Source: Sitta carolinensis (lineage: Eukaryota > Chordata > Aves > Passeriformes > Sittidae). Taken from it: 64,000 bases of DNA. Location of the stretch: the NCBI GenBank assembly GCA_032173965.1, contig CM063294.1, positions 5,130,452 through 5,194,451 of the forward strand, given 5' to 3'. The position numbers and the translations under genes are program-made. The notes beneath the pieces were generated by a model that was given only the letters and a program-made list of their open reading frames with translations, was not told the DNA's origin and ran no database searches. The stretch's first letter is position 1. Each line of letters opens with the position of its first letter. Below are positions 12,266 to 24,769 of the stretch, piece after piece.

Positions 12266-12817
12266 AGAGAAGAATGAGGAAGGCAGTTCAGGAGGACTTA
12301 AGTGCAGTACAGTGGCTCTGGGCACCCTCACCCTAAATTCTTTCCTTTTCTTCCCTGTAGCTGTTGAAGCTCTGTGGTGAAAAGCATTAATTACAAATGT
12401 ATCCTTCTTTTGTCACTCTCATAAATTGCTTATGATTTTGCAAACTATGGAAGCTTGTTTTTCAATTGCCAGTCACTGCTGTTATATGATTTTTTTTTTT
12501 TAAAAAAAGCATGTGATTAAATAATAAATAGCCTAAGGCCAAGGCTTCATAACACTTTCAGTTTAGCAACTATTCTAAAATGTAGGGTGTTTTTAGTATC
12601 AGGAGATCTTTTTCATCAAACATGAGAAGCATTTGGGAACATCTGTGCATTAAAAAACATACAGCAATATTGCAATTTGTATCTCAGACAGAATTTGTGA
12701 ATTAATCACTAGTTTTTCACTATGTACTCAGCTCTTCAGTGGGACACTGCACCTTAATAATTATGTTGCCTGTAGAAATGGGCAATAGAGGCTGATTAAC
12801 AAGCCTCTGCATCATAT

Positions 12818-12930
12818 TATCATATAGAATAATTCAGGCCACAAAGAACCTTTGGAAATCATCTGGTTGAGACCTTCAGTGAAAGCAGGGTATTTAAATT
12901 CAAGTTCAACACAAGGTGACCTGATCCTGC
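12818..12930 (-). mobile_element. CR1 LINE 3' tail, 5'-truncated
   Basis: On the minus strand the segment reads 'ccctgctttcactgaaggtc', 'accagatgatttccaaagg', 'ttctttgtggcctgaatt', 'attctatatgat'. It lines up with the CR1 ending 'ccctgctttggcagggaggttggaccagatgatctccagaggtcccttccaacctgaattattctatgat' through its landmarks. The upper part, 12880-12930, retains a weaker match to the 'gcaggaccaggtcacc'-like CR1 segment. It is diverged, non-autonomous and without coding capacity. The 5' limit is approximate. Confidence 0.65.
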
Positions 12931-15900
12931 AGGAGGTGAAGGTCATGTGTGAATGAAGCACCAGCATAAAACCTGCTCTGCTGCTGAAAAAGGGGAGCTG
13001 CATCAAAGGAGTCACTGGTGCTGCCTGGCACAGCCCTGACCTGCTCCCAGTGTTCAGCTCTGCTAGCTGGACAGGGGTTAATGTGCACCCAGAGGCTTTG
13101 GGGCTCCTCTCCAGAACAGTCTATCACAGCTGCAGAAGGACAGCTCCTGAACGCTCTTTCCTTGTGCCTGCTACTTCTCAGGCTTCCTGCCACAGCTGTA
13201 GGTCACATCCACTCCTCCAACTATAAATGGTTTTGCTTCTTAAGGCAAAGTATGTAATAGTTTTTTACATTTCTCACCAACTTCAGAATCTTAAGAAAAT
13301 TGCACAGTTGTCTTTCTAACCTGTTGCTGTTGAGAAAACATTCTTTCAGAAAAGTACAATACTATTTTCATTTAACTATATTTGTATTAAATTCTATCTT
13401 TCCCAGCATATTAGACCACACCTTTTCAAGTCCCCAACTCTACTCTCATCAGAATGCCTGATGTATATTGAGAACAATATTCTTTGCTCAAGGAATATAT
13501 ATATATATATAAAGTCTCAAATCTTACAGGAAACAGAAAGGATGAAGACCAACTCATATCATAAAGAAGCCTACAGAACAAAAAAACCCTACTCTGTTAT
13601 AACAGGTAACATTTTAGTTTAAAATGTGATTATGATTTAAACGATATGTAGATCAATATTAAAAATACTATATATAATTTTAGATAAAACACAAGATGAA
13701 TAGCATACAATAGTACGGTTTAAGAAAATTATTTTCCCCTACATTATACTGATATAAATGAAGAGCAATTCTGCAAAACTAGTGGAGATACGGTGCATGA
13801 GAAATGAATCAAGTCCAATATTTCTTTAATCTCGTCAACATTTGTTTCCCCATTACCAGACTTACCCTGCATTATCCCCAAACAGAAGGGACAGAGCAGA
13901 AAATTATCACCTGTTGGTGATAATGGTGACTAATAGCAGCCCCATCATACCAATTATTTTAAATGTTTTAATGTACTTCATAAGTCACTACATGTAATTA
14001 ACAGATGGAGAGAAAAAACCCCACAGGCAAAATGCTGATAAGAAATACCTACACAGAGTCACTGCTGAACTTGTTTGACCCAGGATGACATTTCTTGTTA
14101 AAAGGACAAAGTAATCCCAGAAAGACTTGGCAAAGAATCTTCCATGAATCCAGGCAAAGGATCATACAAGAATATAACAAAAGAAGAGGAAAACAATGGA
14201 GAAGCAGAGGTATTTAGAGTAAAGCAAGGAAGGATCCAAGTGATGCCTTTTCAGTAAATCATGTCCCTGTTCCCTGCTCTGGGAGCTTTGCTGGGTCCTG
14301 AGCTCAGGCACAGCCTCCTTAGCTGAGCTCCAGCAAAACACAGCTACAACTGTCCATAAGCCAGTTAGCAGCTAAAAAGCTCACACATTTTTTGCAATAA
14401 GAAAAAAGGAAGGTTTGTCTTTTTTTGTGCTTTGATATCTGCAACATGTAAAACTAGCATAAAAGATACTGATTGTGCTTACAGGGCAGTTAAAGAACTG
14501 GAATCTTTGGGTTTAAAACACGGAGACAAATCATGCAATCTTCCCACAGACCACTGATGACAACTGTGCTGGTGTGTTGTGTCAGTCCAGTTCCTTTGCT
14601 GTACAAACCCAGTTACTGCTACTTCTCACCAGAAAAATCAGATTTTTCTTGCCTCAGTTTTTATTTTAACGAAAATAACTGTTCTGGGAAGTTGCTACAT
14701 AAATTCAGAGAATAGCATCTTTCTGGAAATAACACTGAACTAATGTCCTCAGAGTATTAGAGGTATTTGTCATTACAGATTACATCTTGTGTAGGTGTTG
14801 CACAAAGTGTCCATGCTAACACTGCCATAATTAAAATCACAGCCTCATCTCCTTTGTTTTGCTGCAGAAAAGCTCACCTGCTACTCATTCCATCCAGTTA
14901 AATCCTGCTGACATATCCTCTACTAGTTTTTTTCTTCTCAACTGTCATTTTGCTGCTGTTAAAAAGAGTACAGCTTGCCCTCTGCATTTGTTCAACATCC
15001 CACAGAAGAAAATGGAAAATAGTAAAATATTAAACCTCTAGACATTCTTTTTTTCTAAAGCTTTAATAAACGGATTTAATAATATTACAGAAATACGTGT
15101 TTAAAAAGTTAGAAAATATTCTGTTGCTTTTTACAGGTGTTACAAACATTTCTAGAAAACTACCAAGAGGTACAGACTTCCCAAAACACCTAAGACCCCC
15201 TTCTAATGTATACCCCCACACACATTCTCTTTTTCTTGCATCAATCAGTGGAATTCCTGTGGAATTTATGGTTCTTCCCATTGTTTCTTTCATCTCTCAG
15301 TATCTAATTTTATTTATCAGCAGACCCACAGTTTGTAAAGACAAATCCCTCATTCCTTTCAATATTCTCTGATCATTTTTGTTACCCCTCTTGTGAAAGT
15401 GGGTCATAAAGAGAAGGAACAGTGAAAATAAAAGCCAAAAGGAGATTAATCCAGCACCTGCCTCTACAGGAGCAGAGCCTTGAAGATTGCATATCCCCAT
15501 TCCTTGATGTGATATACGATAATAGATACAAGATGCTTTGACCTAACACACAACATTATTTATAAATTATACTGAATATGCACTATGATATATTTGAAAA
15601 CATGTCATTAAAGGAACTTCAAACATGAGAAGGGCATACAGGCTTTTGGATCAGAAAGAGAGAACATTTGCATTAAAATAAAACCCCTCAAATCTTAGTT
15701 GGAGATGTAAAAAATTTACTTCACTTAATAATAAAAGAAGTTGCATTTTCATAAGGCTTTTCTTCCAGTATCATGATCAGAATTTTAAAGGAGGCCTGCA
15801 CCACGTGTTCATATTTCTGATTAGGTACCCATACTTTTGACAAAGGCAGTTTTCCTTGTGGTCTCTTTGAACTTTTGAATTTTCCACATTAGAAAGTCCA

Positions 15901-16529
15901 ATATAAATATAGTATAAACTCGGTATTATCAATTTTACTTCTTAATGATTTTGAAAACACTTTGCATTATAGGATACTTCTTATTCATGGAACTAAAATT
16001 ATTAAAATGAATAAAGCAATAAATATAAGCTTTAAGAGGTTAATGGTGTAATAGCAAAGAGAGAGGGAATTCAGAGGAAAAATAATGAAAGCAGTTCTAC
16101 AAAAATAATACAAATACAAAGCTTCCAGGAGTTTTGCAATATACTGGGGGAGGAAGGAAATAAAGCACTGCCAACAAGTCACAGGTAAACAGCTTGACAG
16201 AGAGTGAAAATGTTGCCAGGAGGAAGTGATAATGGTTTTGCATCCATAATTCATTCATCTCAAGGGATGCAAGATTACGTAATGTAGTGGCACTGCTGTA
16301 TCCTGATTCATTAGTGAGTCCTACAGAGCATTTTCTGCATTCATACATTGGGGAAGTGCCTGAGACACAAGCACTTTGTAAATTACTGCCTCCCATGCTG
16401 CTGACAGTGCTGGATGCTCTCAGGGTTTGAAGCTCAATCTCATGCCAGTGGGAAGACAGGGTGAAAGTCTGAGCAACAGCTCAATCATCATGGCATGGGC
16501 CAATCAGAAAGAGCAGGATTAATCACACT
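12931..16529. other. Non-coding stretch, no gene
   Basis: AT-rich unique DNA. A small G+C-richer part (13010-13200) has overlapping short frames on both strands. Nothing else is seen. Confidence 0.6.
13494..13511. repeat. (AT)9 microsatellite
   Basis: Perfect AT alternation of 18 bases. Confidence 0.9.
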
Positions 16530-17010
16530 GGTGTTGAAGGAAGGAAAAATGAAAGAGCAGATACACTTCCCACCTGACCATTAGTTTGCAGTAACACAAA
16601 GTGTGATGGGAGCTTGAAGGAGACACAGATAAAAGTGGCAGTAATAAAAATTGGCACAGATGAAATATGGAACTCAGAACAGGGAGGTGAGAATTGGAAG
16701 ACTTCAGAAGGAATAGCAATTAAACAAGGTGAGAGAATGTTAAAGAACATTGGGCATAGACATGGCAAGTGAAGGGAAAAAGGATGGTGAGAAACCAAAA
16801 AGAGGGTCAACAATGTAACAGTGTTGTACTGTAAGGAAAAAAAAAAAAGAAGAAAGAAAAATTAATTTGGAAAATTACACATTATTGGAGGGGGATGTAG
16901 TACTTTAGAATAGAGAATGAATCCTAAAATTTTGAATAGGGAAGCTCAACATGAGTGAGAAAGAAGGAAATTAAGTACAAAGTGACCAAGAGAAATTAGT
17001 TATACATAAT
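16530..17010 (+). other. Purine-rich strand, no gene recognised
   Basis: For nearly 500 bases the plus strand is dominated by A and G (GAAGGAAGG, GGAGGTGAGA, AAGAAGAAAG steps and a run of 12 A near 16838). The bias is not a simple repeat. A 96-codon frame on the minus strand (16523-16813) is a Ser/Phe/Pro/Leu-rich product of the same bias and matches nothing I know. It could be an old element or a transcribed non-coding exon; the sequence does not decide. Confidence 0.5.
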
Positions 17011-17051
17011 CCAAATTAAAACACACCTTTGGCTTCAAAGCCTTAGGAGAC

Positions 17052-17064
17052 TTTTTTTTTTTTT
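17052..17064 (+). repeat. Poly-T run (13)
   Basis: Uninterrupted run of 13 T. Confidence 0.85.
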
Positions 17065-17214
17065 CCATGCATAGTCTCACATTTTCCAATTAGAGAACTG
17101 CAAATGTAAATCACCATGTAAACCACTGTGCCCTCCCTTCCCTTCATCCCAACCACAAGAAAATGTGTGGGATACCCTGATTACAAGATGTTACAAGACG
17201 TACCCACGTGACTT

Positions 17215-17640
17215 TTATGCCCCAACAACAGCTCTAGAATGTGTGAGCTCTGGCTTTGGGAGCTGGGCTGGGTCCAGCTGTGCACTCAGGAGCGCCTGCT
17301 GGAACAGCTGCTCTTCAGCCCCTTGGGGCTCCAGGGAGAACACATCTGTGATGTCCCTGCCTCTCCTGCCTGCCAGGATAAACTCCCAAGGCTCAGAGAA
17401 GGCACAGGGGACACTGCTGCTCCTCAGCCTGGCATCCTCACTTGACTTCTCACTCAGCTCCCCCAAACGCACAGATGCAGCTGTGAGGCTCCATGAGGGC
17501 ACCCAAGGAACCCCAGGGCAGGAGGCTGATGGCCTCAGAAGCCTTGGGGCCACCAGGGAGGCTCAGGACATCTGTGCTGGGGTACCAGGGCACTGGGGAA
17601 GGTGCTGAGCTGAAACCCTTCCTGCCAATCTCAATTTGTC
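17215..17640. other. GC-richer patch, non-coding
   Basis: Rich in CTG, CAG, CCT and AGG words but poor in CpG, so not a CpG island. It has open frames on both strands (147 codons plus, 112 codons minus) that do not resemble any protein family and overlap each other, as expected when G+C rises and stop codons thin out. Confidence 0.5.
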
Positions 17641-20299
17641 ACTGCAGCACTGCACTAAGCAGTCAGCAGTCAGCACACATTTCACATTCATATATTTGGA
17701 AATTACCAAAATCAAAGCAAAGCTAATATTTTGGTAAGCTAAACAAGTACATGTAGATGCTTGAAAGCCTTTATTTTTATTCATTTTATTTTTAAGAGAG
17801 CCAAGAAAAGTGTCTTTCTTCAAGTTCCAGGTACTTTCTAGTAACAAATGCTACTGAAGGGAGTCTGTGCCACCCACACAAAAAAGCAGTTAGTGGCTCT
17901 CCCAAGTCTGGGGTAATAAGAATTACTCAGAACACCAAGAAAAAAAATCTATTTGGTGCTTTGAAAACAGCTAAAACTGGCAATAATTAATTCCAAATAC
18001 TCTGTTTTCTGCATCCAAGTATGGCAAGCTATGTACATTCTATAATATAGAATTTGGAAAAACCCCAATGTATCATCCAGGTACCTCATGAGATGATCGA
18101 TCAGACACCAGGTGATGAACACCTCCAAGAGGCACAGAAAGAAAATGCATTCTCAAAAACATAAAGAAGATGCTTGCACTGTGTTAACATCTCATAGCCA
18201 GCCAAAGGTCTGGGAAAGCTCCTCTGCCCATCAATCTGAGCCTGCCTTCAAACTGCTTCCAGCTCTGCTTAATTGCTCTTTTCCTGTAAGGGCTTGACAG
18301 TTTGACAGAGACTGCATTCCTGAATAATGTGGCCTTTTTGTTTGGTTAGAATGAAGTTTGGGGTGGTGGTTAATAAAAGGAAATTGGGAAGCAATATTTT
18401 ACATTTAAATGCTGACACACAATGATACAGATAGGAATTATTAAGGAAGTACCAGTAACTGACCAGAATTCTTAGTGGCAGCACTTTATAGCTGTGTCCA
18501 CAAAATCGAAATCCTGAAATTTCACCTCACAGTAAAATAACCTGGTTTGCACAGTGGGCTTGAACCTAGTGGAAGGAAAAAAAAAAATCTTTTGATGTCA
18601 TCATTTATCATGGACAAAAGGGGAGATACCAAAGACTGAACTGAAAGCTAAAGACAAAGCACTTGGCTCCCATCCATTCTCTTTTATTTAACTGTGGGTA
18701 TCTGGTCGTTGTCTCTCTGAGCCACTGAAGAGCCTGGTGTGTCCCCAGCACTTCAGGCTTCCCCTTCACTGTGTCCTGGCCAGGTCCCTCCAAAGACACT
18801 CCAGTGCAGCCAGGTCCTTGCTGTACTCCTCCTCTGACTCGTGAACAAGCGGCCTGAAAAGTCCTGCAGAAATATTGTATTTAAAGCACGGGAGGCTTGG
18901 CAGGTGTCACCACCAGGAGTGAGACACTGCTAATTGAGCACTTCCCAATAACTTATTGATGTTAATCAAGTCTCCCCGAAGAAGGATGTCAGCAGCAGCA
19001 CTGACAGCTCTGCACACAGGAAACAACAAGAGGTAACAGAGCAGCAGGGCTGGGACAAATATTAATGACTCTGCTCTGCACTGAACGGCTCTGAACACAA
19101 ACCATGCACAGATTTGTCCAAATACACGGATGACAAGACACCTTAAATTACAAGAAGGAGAATCAGATTTTTCAAATTGCTATGATTTGAAGCTTCTGGT
19201 TCTATTAAAAGTAAGCAAAGCTCAAGGGAAACCCATTACTAAATGTCCATGTATTGGGGTCAATGATAAGCTCTCATAGGAAATCTAAGCTATCAGTTTC
19301 TCTTTAGACAGAGGGTGTTAACATAAGAATGCTTAAAGAGGTTTTTGATCGAATATATCCCCTCAGATAAGGGAAAGCTACACAGAACTATTATCTTCAT
19401 TGACATGATAAGATAATATGCAATGGTCAAAAATGAACACTTTCATAAAGTCTTGTTTTATACAGAAATAGATCATTATGGCAAGTTTTGGCTGTTGAAC
19501 TGCTAGTAATTTTATATTAATCTTTGACAACTGTGAGGGTATTTTCCTGTGTGTATTTCCAGCATGAGATGAAGTAAGAAGTCTGCAGTTTGGATATGTG
19601 ATGGCTGTTGGCATAAAAAAAATACATTGCATGCAAGAGACCCTTTAAGAACACAGCACTGAAGTATTACATTGGATTTTGGAGTATTACCTGGATCTGG
19701 GCCTATGGTTTGTTCAAATATGCTCTTTTGTCCCAGAGCAAATGATCTAAATTGCCTTTAACTGAGTTACTGGAGAAACTGTTCCTGCCATCCTGGGAAT
19801 TTTGCCCATCTTGGAAAGAAGGACAGTTCTTTTAAAGCCATTGCCATCTTGACTGGTGGGTTCAATTGTTGTTTCCTGGAAATCCTTATGGATTTGTTTG
19901 GTTATTTTAATTCTTGACTGCAGTGCTTCCTTTTAGAGTGCGACAATTCATTGTTTGCCTAGAAAAACTGGGAAACTGCCCAAAACTCCACAAATGCTAC
20001 CAAGAATCTATTGCATGTAAATCCTATGGTTTTATAAGTCAGGTATCTTCTTTAAGAGTTGATGGATAGAAATGGATAGAATAATCCAAATATCAGAAAT
20101 GTCAAAGAAATCATTTTAGTATTTTAACCAGTAGTAGTGACTACACTGTTTTTAAGTGAAATGACTCAGTCTTGTCAGCCTCTGCATGTTATTTTGGGAT
20201 CACAGCACTGCCCAGAGTCTTTCCAGAAATCACTTGCTGGTTTTCATCAGGGTTGCCTCCACTCAATTAGCAGATCAAAATAACTTTGCAATGCAAACA
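17641..20299. other. Non-coding stretch, no gene
   Basis: Unique AT-rich DNA with modest G+C patches near 18.7-18.9 kb. No gene, RNA or transposon recognised. Confidence 0.6.
20062..20081 (+). repeat. 10-bp tandem duplication
   Basis: ATGGATAGAA occurs twice in direct succession without mismatch. Confidence 0.9.
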
Positions 20300-20960
20300 A
20301 AGGCATTGGTGCCCTCTCAGTGACTGCTGGAGCCCGTGTGTCCACCAGCTGCAGCCCAGGAACTGCTCACCCTGTCTGCCTTTGCAGCAAGCTGTGTTCT
20401 AAGCTGCTGCATCAGGTACTCAGTGCAAAACATATCCGTGGTTATCCTGACCACACATTTGGATTACAAAGGATGTTCTCTTGCCATGCTTGGATTACTT
20501 CAATTTACCAGTGAATTTACCCAACTCAGGCTTTTGAATATACAACCTGCAAACACACAGCCTGTAAGAGTGGGCTGCCTGCGGCTGGTCAAGGGGACCA
20601 GCAGTCAACATTTCCAAGTTGCTACTGCACATAATCTCGTTCTCTTTTACAACCAGCTGCTCAGCACCCTGAAATGCAGATGCCAGGGCAAAGGCACAGT
20701 CGAGGCTCACAGAGGGGCTGGAGCTGGGGCTGAGCAGCTGCTCCAGGCTCCCACTGCAGCCAGGGGATGATGCTGATCCACTCACCACCCTGCTTCTGTG
20801 TAAGGCAGCATTTCTCACACCTGCTAAATGTCCTTAGCAGCACACTTCATGTTTGGGAAAGAAAGCCATGCCCTGGCACTGCCTCGGGTGGCTGGAAACC
20901 CCACTTGGCTGCAGCACCTGCCAGGGGCTCCTCAGTGATCCAGGCAGTGAGATGACAAAC
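20300..20960. other. GC-richer patch, non-coding
   Basis: About 650 bases with raised G+C and few CpG. Frames of 144 codons (plus) and 107 codons (minus) overlap, use different strands and are not recognisable. No promoter-like CpG density and no convincing pair of splice sites around a conserved frame. Confidence 0.5.
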
Positions 20961-22539
20961 CTGAGGACTCTATTTACTGGCTCTCCTACCTACTGTGGAT
21001 AGCCAGAGAGGAACATACAATTGTGCCCTGCCTGGTAAATAGTCTGAGATCTTCCAGTTTTGTCATGAAGAGAAAATCTCTCCACTTAGGAATTGTGGAC
21101 CAACAAGAATAAGGCTTTAAACATCAGTGGTTACTAATTTTTTTTTTTTCTGAGTATAAATTAATAATACTGGTTATTCAACCATGTCATCATTTTAGTA
21201 AAACATTAGTGCTGTACTGGCTCTTTTATTGCTGCTTCAGATTTAATTGTAATTCTCAACTAAATTTTAAAAGCCTTCCATCTGCTAAGAAAACCTGGCA
21301 TGGGGGTACATCTCATGACAGTCTCACCTCCCTCTCCCAAAATTCTCATCATCTCCAAACTGTCTCAGCCTTTCACTCCTTGCATTTACTGTCATAGCAC
21401 AGAAGTGAAGGTGTCAGCACACAAGGTTTAGCCATCATTTTCTGAGTCAGTAGCCCTGAAGAACATTTTCTCACATGAAAGCCATGCTGACTCGTGTCGC
21501 GCGACTGCAGCCCCTCACCTCTCATTTCACCACCCTAAGGGCCACATTTAGAAAAGTAAGCAGCTAGAGTTGCAAAGATCAGTGTCAAGCAAAGTGTGTG
21601 GCTTATCACACCCACTCATGCCAGCCAGCAAAACCAGCAGCAGCAGTGCAGGCTATAATTGGTTCAGGAGGTTCAGCCTGCACAGCAAGCAGGTGTTGCC
21701 TAAGCAAACAACAGTCTTACACTCCCAAATGCACCTTTTTCCAGATACGGGAAATGTAGACTGTAACTGAGACAGAAGTAGGGAAAGAAAAACAGGAAAC
21801 AAGGCTGTAAGCCTGAAAGAGAATTAGGCAACACTGTAAAGAACACTTGGGAATTCTTTCTTCCACAAAAACCCCCAATGTGTTTATGTCATCTAGACAC
21901 TAAGTAGATTTCTTTGAGAAAAAACTGTTACTTTATCTGAGTAAACATGTCAGTCAAAAACAACAACCAGCAATTTACAAACATGATGCTCGATTATTTA
22001 ACTCTGAAAGGGGAACGTTCCACAGGGAGAAGTGTTTTTATTTACACACCGTATCTAGAACAGCTTTAGGCTGAGAGGGAGTAACCATAACAAACACTGC
22101 ACTTTCTGCTAATTCAGCAAAGCTCCCCGGGCCTGGGAGTGCCTTTTAAAGTATGCTTGGCTGTAGTTCCACTCTGTGACTCATTGCCAGGTCCCACTCC
22201 TCACTGCTTGTATCTTCCAAGACACCTTCTAAAAAGCAAGAGGTTTCCTCAAAGGAAAAGTGAGATCCCCCCTTTTTTAGTGGAATAAGGCAAATCCTCA
22301 GAGTAAGCTAGGCTGTAGCTTTACAGATCCTTGGGAACTCCTCTTTATTTCACTGTGCTCAGCACATCACCTGATTAGGCTTCAAATCATTAAAAATAGC
22401 TGCACACAAAAGGAAATGATGGAATTACACATTGCTCCCCTGTTACTGAGGTTTTGATTACTGCAGGCTAATTTTCTCATTGTACTTTCGTGGGGTTTCT
22501 CCTAACTTAACATTCTTTTAAGGTAGCCTGTGTTGAGGG
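20961..22539. other. Non-coding stretch, no gene
   Basis: Unique DNA apart from the CpG palindrome at 21496. The part at 22370-22480 is repeat-free and ATTA-rich and may continue the candidate conserved block that follows. Confidence 0.55.
21491..21506. other. CpG cluster with 10-bp palindrome
   Basis: GTCGCGCGAC at 21496-21505 is a perfect palindrome. Four CpG steps fall within 12 bases (21493-21504) in DNA that is otherwise strongly CpG-depleted. Confidence 0.8.
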
Positions 22540-22790
22540 AATTATCTTGTTTTTCAAAGCAAATTTCAGCTGATTACTAAGTATTTACATACTCTAATTT
22601 GAATGTCTAATTATACAATTAGTGTAAATACATGTAATATGGTTTATTTTTCACAAAAGCTGATAAGGTACATTGCTTTTTGCATTCCAGTGTTACGAGA
22701 TTTTCATTGCTTGTAATACACAATCCAAAAATTCACATGAAAAGCTTCCAGTAAAAGCTGTTTATTTATCAGTTAAAAGCTCCAAGTGGT
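22540..22790. promoter_or_regulatory. Candidate conserved non-coding block
   Basis: AT-rich, free of simple repeats, and dense in homeodomain-type TAATT/ATTA cores (for example CTAATT at 22594 and AATTAG at 22617). It holds the inverted repeat at 22581-22631. This texture is typical of vertebrate conserved enhancers, but conservation cannot be seen in one sequence, so the call is inference. Confidence 0.25.
22581..22631. other. Two-part inverted repeat, 15 paired bases
   Basis: GTATTTACA (22581-22589) pairs exactly with TGTAAATAC (22623-22631). After a 4-base one-sided bulge, CTAATT (22594-22599) pairs with AATTAG (22617-22622). The loop is 17 bases and contains a second CTAATT. Total 51 bases with 15 pairs. 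It is shorter than a usual microRNA precursor. It may equally be two mirrored transcription-factor sites. Confidence 0.7.
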
Positions 22791-24058
22791 TTAAAACACA
22801 CTTCATAGCATAAACCAAGATAAGACATCTGCTTTCTTCATGCAGATCTCCCAAACACGCCTTCCATTCCTAAATGTAAGAGTTGCCCTAAGTCTCTGTT
22901 CTTATTTTGCAGGACTGCACGTTTCTGCCCACCCTAAAGTCCCCAGCACTGGGGGAGAATTCACCTTTTAAGTGCAGGACTACAACACTGCTGGCCTGAC
23001 AGACGTTCCTCTGTCACTTGCACTGACATTTATGGTGGAGTAAGAAAAGTGCACTTGGGAAGATGGATGGAGCCAATGCCCCTCCAGTCCTAGAGCTGCT
23101 CCCGTTTGAAGCAGCTGGAGATAATAACTTCTGAATGAGAGGGCAGCCAAGTGCTCCTTTCCTCTCAGCTGCTGCAGCAGCAAGGCATCAGCACGGAGCT
23201 GCAGGAAGCTGCCAGCCTCCCTCAGCCCTCCTCAAGAACCTCGAACTTCTTCCCTCAATCCAAGTTTATTAAATCCAGGCTTCAAATGTAATGGTATTTC
23301 CTGAAGTTTTATAAAATTTAATCTATTAGCAGAGAAAAGAATTAAGTCAATGTGTTTGTGAGCAGACATTTGTACTCCATTGGCACAGCCATTCCCTGCA
23401 CTGGGGTGGGACACAATTCCAATTTTTTTTTTTTTTCAGAAGTTGACTTAAGAATTTTAATTAAGCATATAGAGATCATATTTAAACAATGCGGAAAGAT
23501 CAAGTATGTTAAAAAAATTTCTGAACTATATGTAATAAAAATATTTCTTTGTCTATTCACCTCCTAGTGGAAAATTACTTCAATAGGATATTGGATTTTA
23601 CACCACTTTTGAAAATAGCATCAAGATTTCATAAGACTAAATCTCATGTTGTCAATGTGAAGCTTCAACTTTAGCAGCCACTGCCATTCCCCCCATGTCT
23701 TTTATGGAAACTTGCTTCACAGAAATTAATTTTAAATGAAAATTAAGCCCAAGGCCCTGGGCACTGACCTCCATGGCAGCACTAAAAGCCATGAGCCCTG
23801 TCCTGATATGAGCACTGGAGCAGCCAGTTCCTAAGGTACTGTAGCTAAAACTCTGCAAGCACACAGTATTCTCCTAATGTATACACCAGATTTTGCTCTC
23901 CTTGATTACACTGGAAAATGTTGTATCCTGAAAGTAAGAACAGGACTACTTTACATTTACTTTCTACTCTTTTTAAAGACCAGGACACCATTAAACCACA
24001 GTAAAAAAAACTTAGTCTTTCATATTGTTAAATTTAACCTGTGAAATCAGTATAGAGC
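22791..24058. other. Non-coding stretch, no gene
   Basis: Mixed composition, with a G+C-richer part at 22910-23240. No frame is recognisable. Confidence 0.6.
23423..23436 (+). repeat. Poly-T run (14)
   Basis: Uninterrupted run of 14 T. Confidence 0.85.

Positions 24059-24109
<51 letters not shown>
24059..24109 (+). repeat. A18 plus (TA)n compound repeat
   Basis: Run of 18 A passing straight into about 16 perfect TA units. The boundary suggests the TA array grew out of the edge of the A run. Confidence 0.95.
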
Positions 24110-24112
<3 letters not shown>

Positions 24113-24268
24113 CACTGCACCACATCTGAATAATTTAAAAAATACTTTTCCTAAAATTCTGATCCTGTCAATAGAATATAGTCAAGTTATTAAAGATGCT
24201 GAGCATATACCTAATTTCAACTTATTTTGATGCCCCCTGGCCTCAGTGAGATTTAAGGACATGTATAA

Positions 24269-24285
24269 TTTTTTTTTTTTTTTTT
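24269..24285 (+). repeat. Poly-T run (17)
   Basis: Uninterrupted run of 17 T. Confidence 0.9.
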
Positions 24286-24626
24286 AATCAAGACCTCATT
24301 TATGAGGATAATAATGCCTTTACAGTGTGTATTTTTCTACTGTAAGATGCAACACACAAACCAAATGTGAGGAATATCATCTTTGGCAGCATTCCCTAAG
24401 GGAGTCTGGATCTATAAACACATGGATGTAATGCGGTTGTTAAGGCAATTCTTCTTCCATTCTCTGACAGTTATAATATAAATAACATTTTCTCCTTAGG
24501 AAGCAATCCAAATACAATCAAACCGGTGTATTAATATCCCTTAAAGTAATCTGCAGCTTTGCAACTGGTTTAGGTCTGTTTTGTGACAGGCTGTGAGAGG
24601 CTGGACACAGGCATGAGGTATGAGCC

Positions 24627-24707
24627 ACACCCCACCCCACCCCATCCCATCCCATTATCCCATCCCATTATCCCTTCCCATTCATCCCTTCCCATTGTCC
24701 CGCCCCA
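24627..24707 (+). repeat. CCCAT/CCCAC pentamer repeat, expanded variants
   Basis: Tandem CCCAC then CCCAT pentamers (24627-24656) that pass into longer variants with CCCATTATC and CCCTTCCCATT spacing. G is nearly absent from the plus strand. The repeat decays to the right, which suggests 5-base slippage followed by point change. Confidence 0.85.
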
Positions 24708-24769
24708 TGCTCTGTTACATCTCACGTTCCCTTGCCATGGAAGGCAGTGAAACCTCTGCCAGCCTCTGA

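Noticed and set aside
12031..12380. Several overlapping frames rich in Phe, Leu, Val and Cys (and antisense Lys/Gln/Pro)
   Set aside because: They are direct translations of the T/G low-complexity tract.
17165..17608. 147-codon plus-strand frame
   Set aside because: Unrecognised product in a GC-richer patch with an overlapping 112-codon antisense frame; composition explains it.
18040..18100. TATAGAATTTGGAAAAACCCC phrase resembling an antisense CR1 tail
   Set aside because: Only a short phrase agrees and the following sequence diverges at once.
20336..20770. 144-codon plus-strand frame
   Set aside because: It relies on a non-ATG start, has overlapping frames and no family resemblance.
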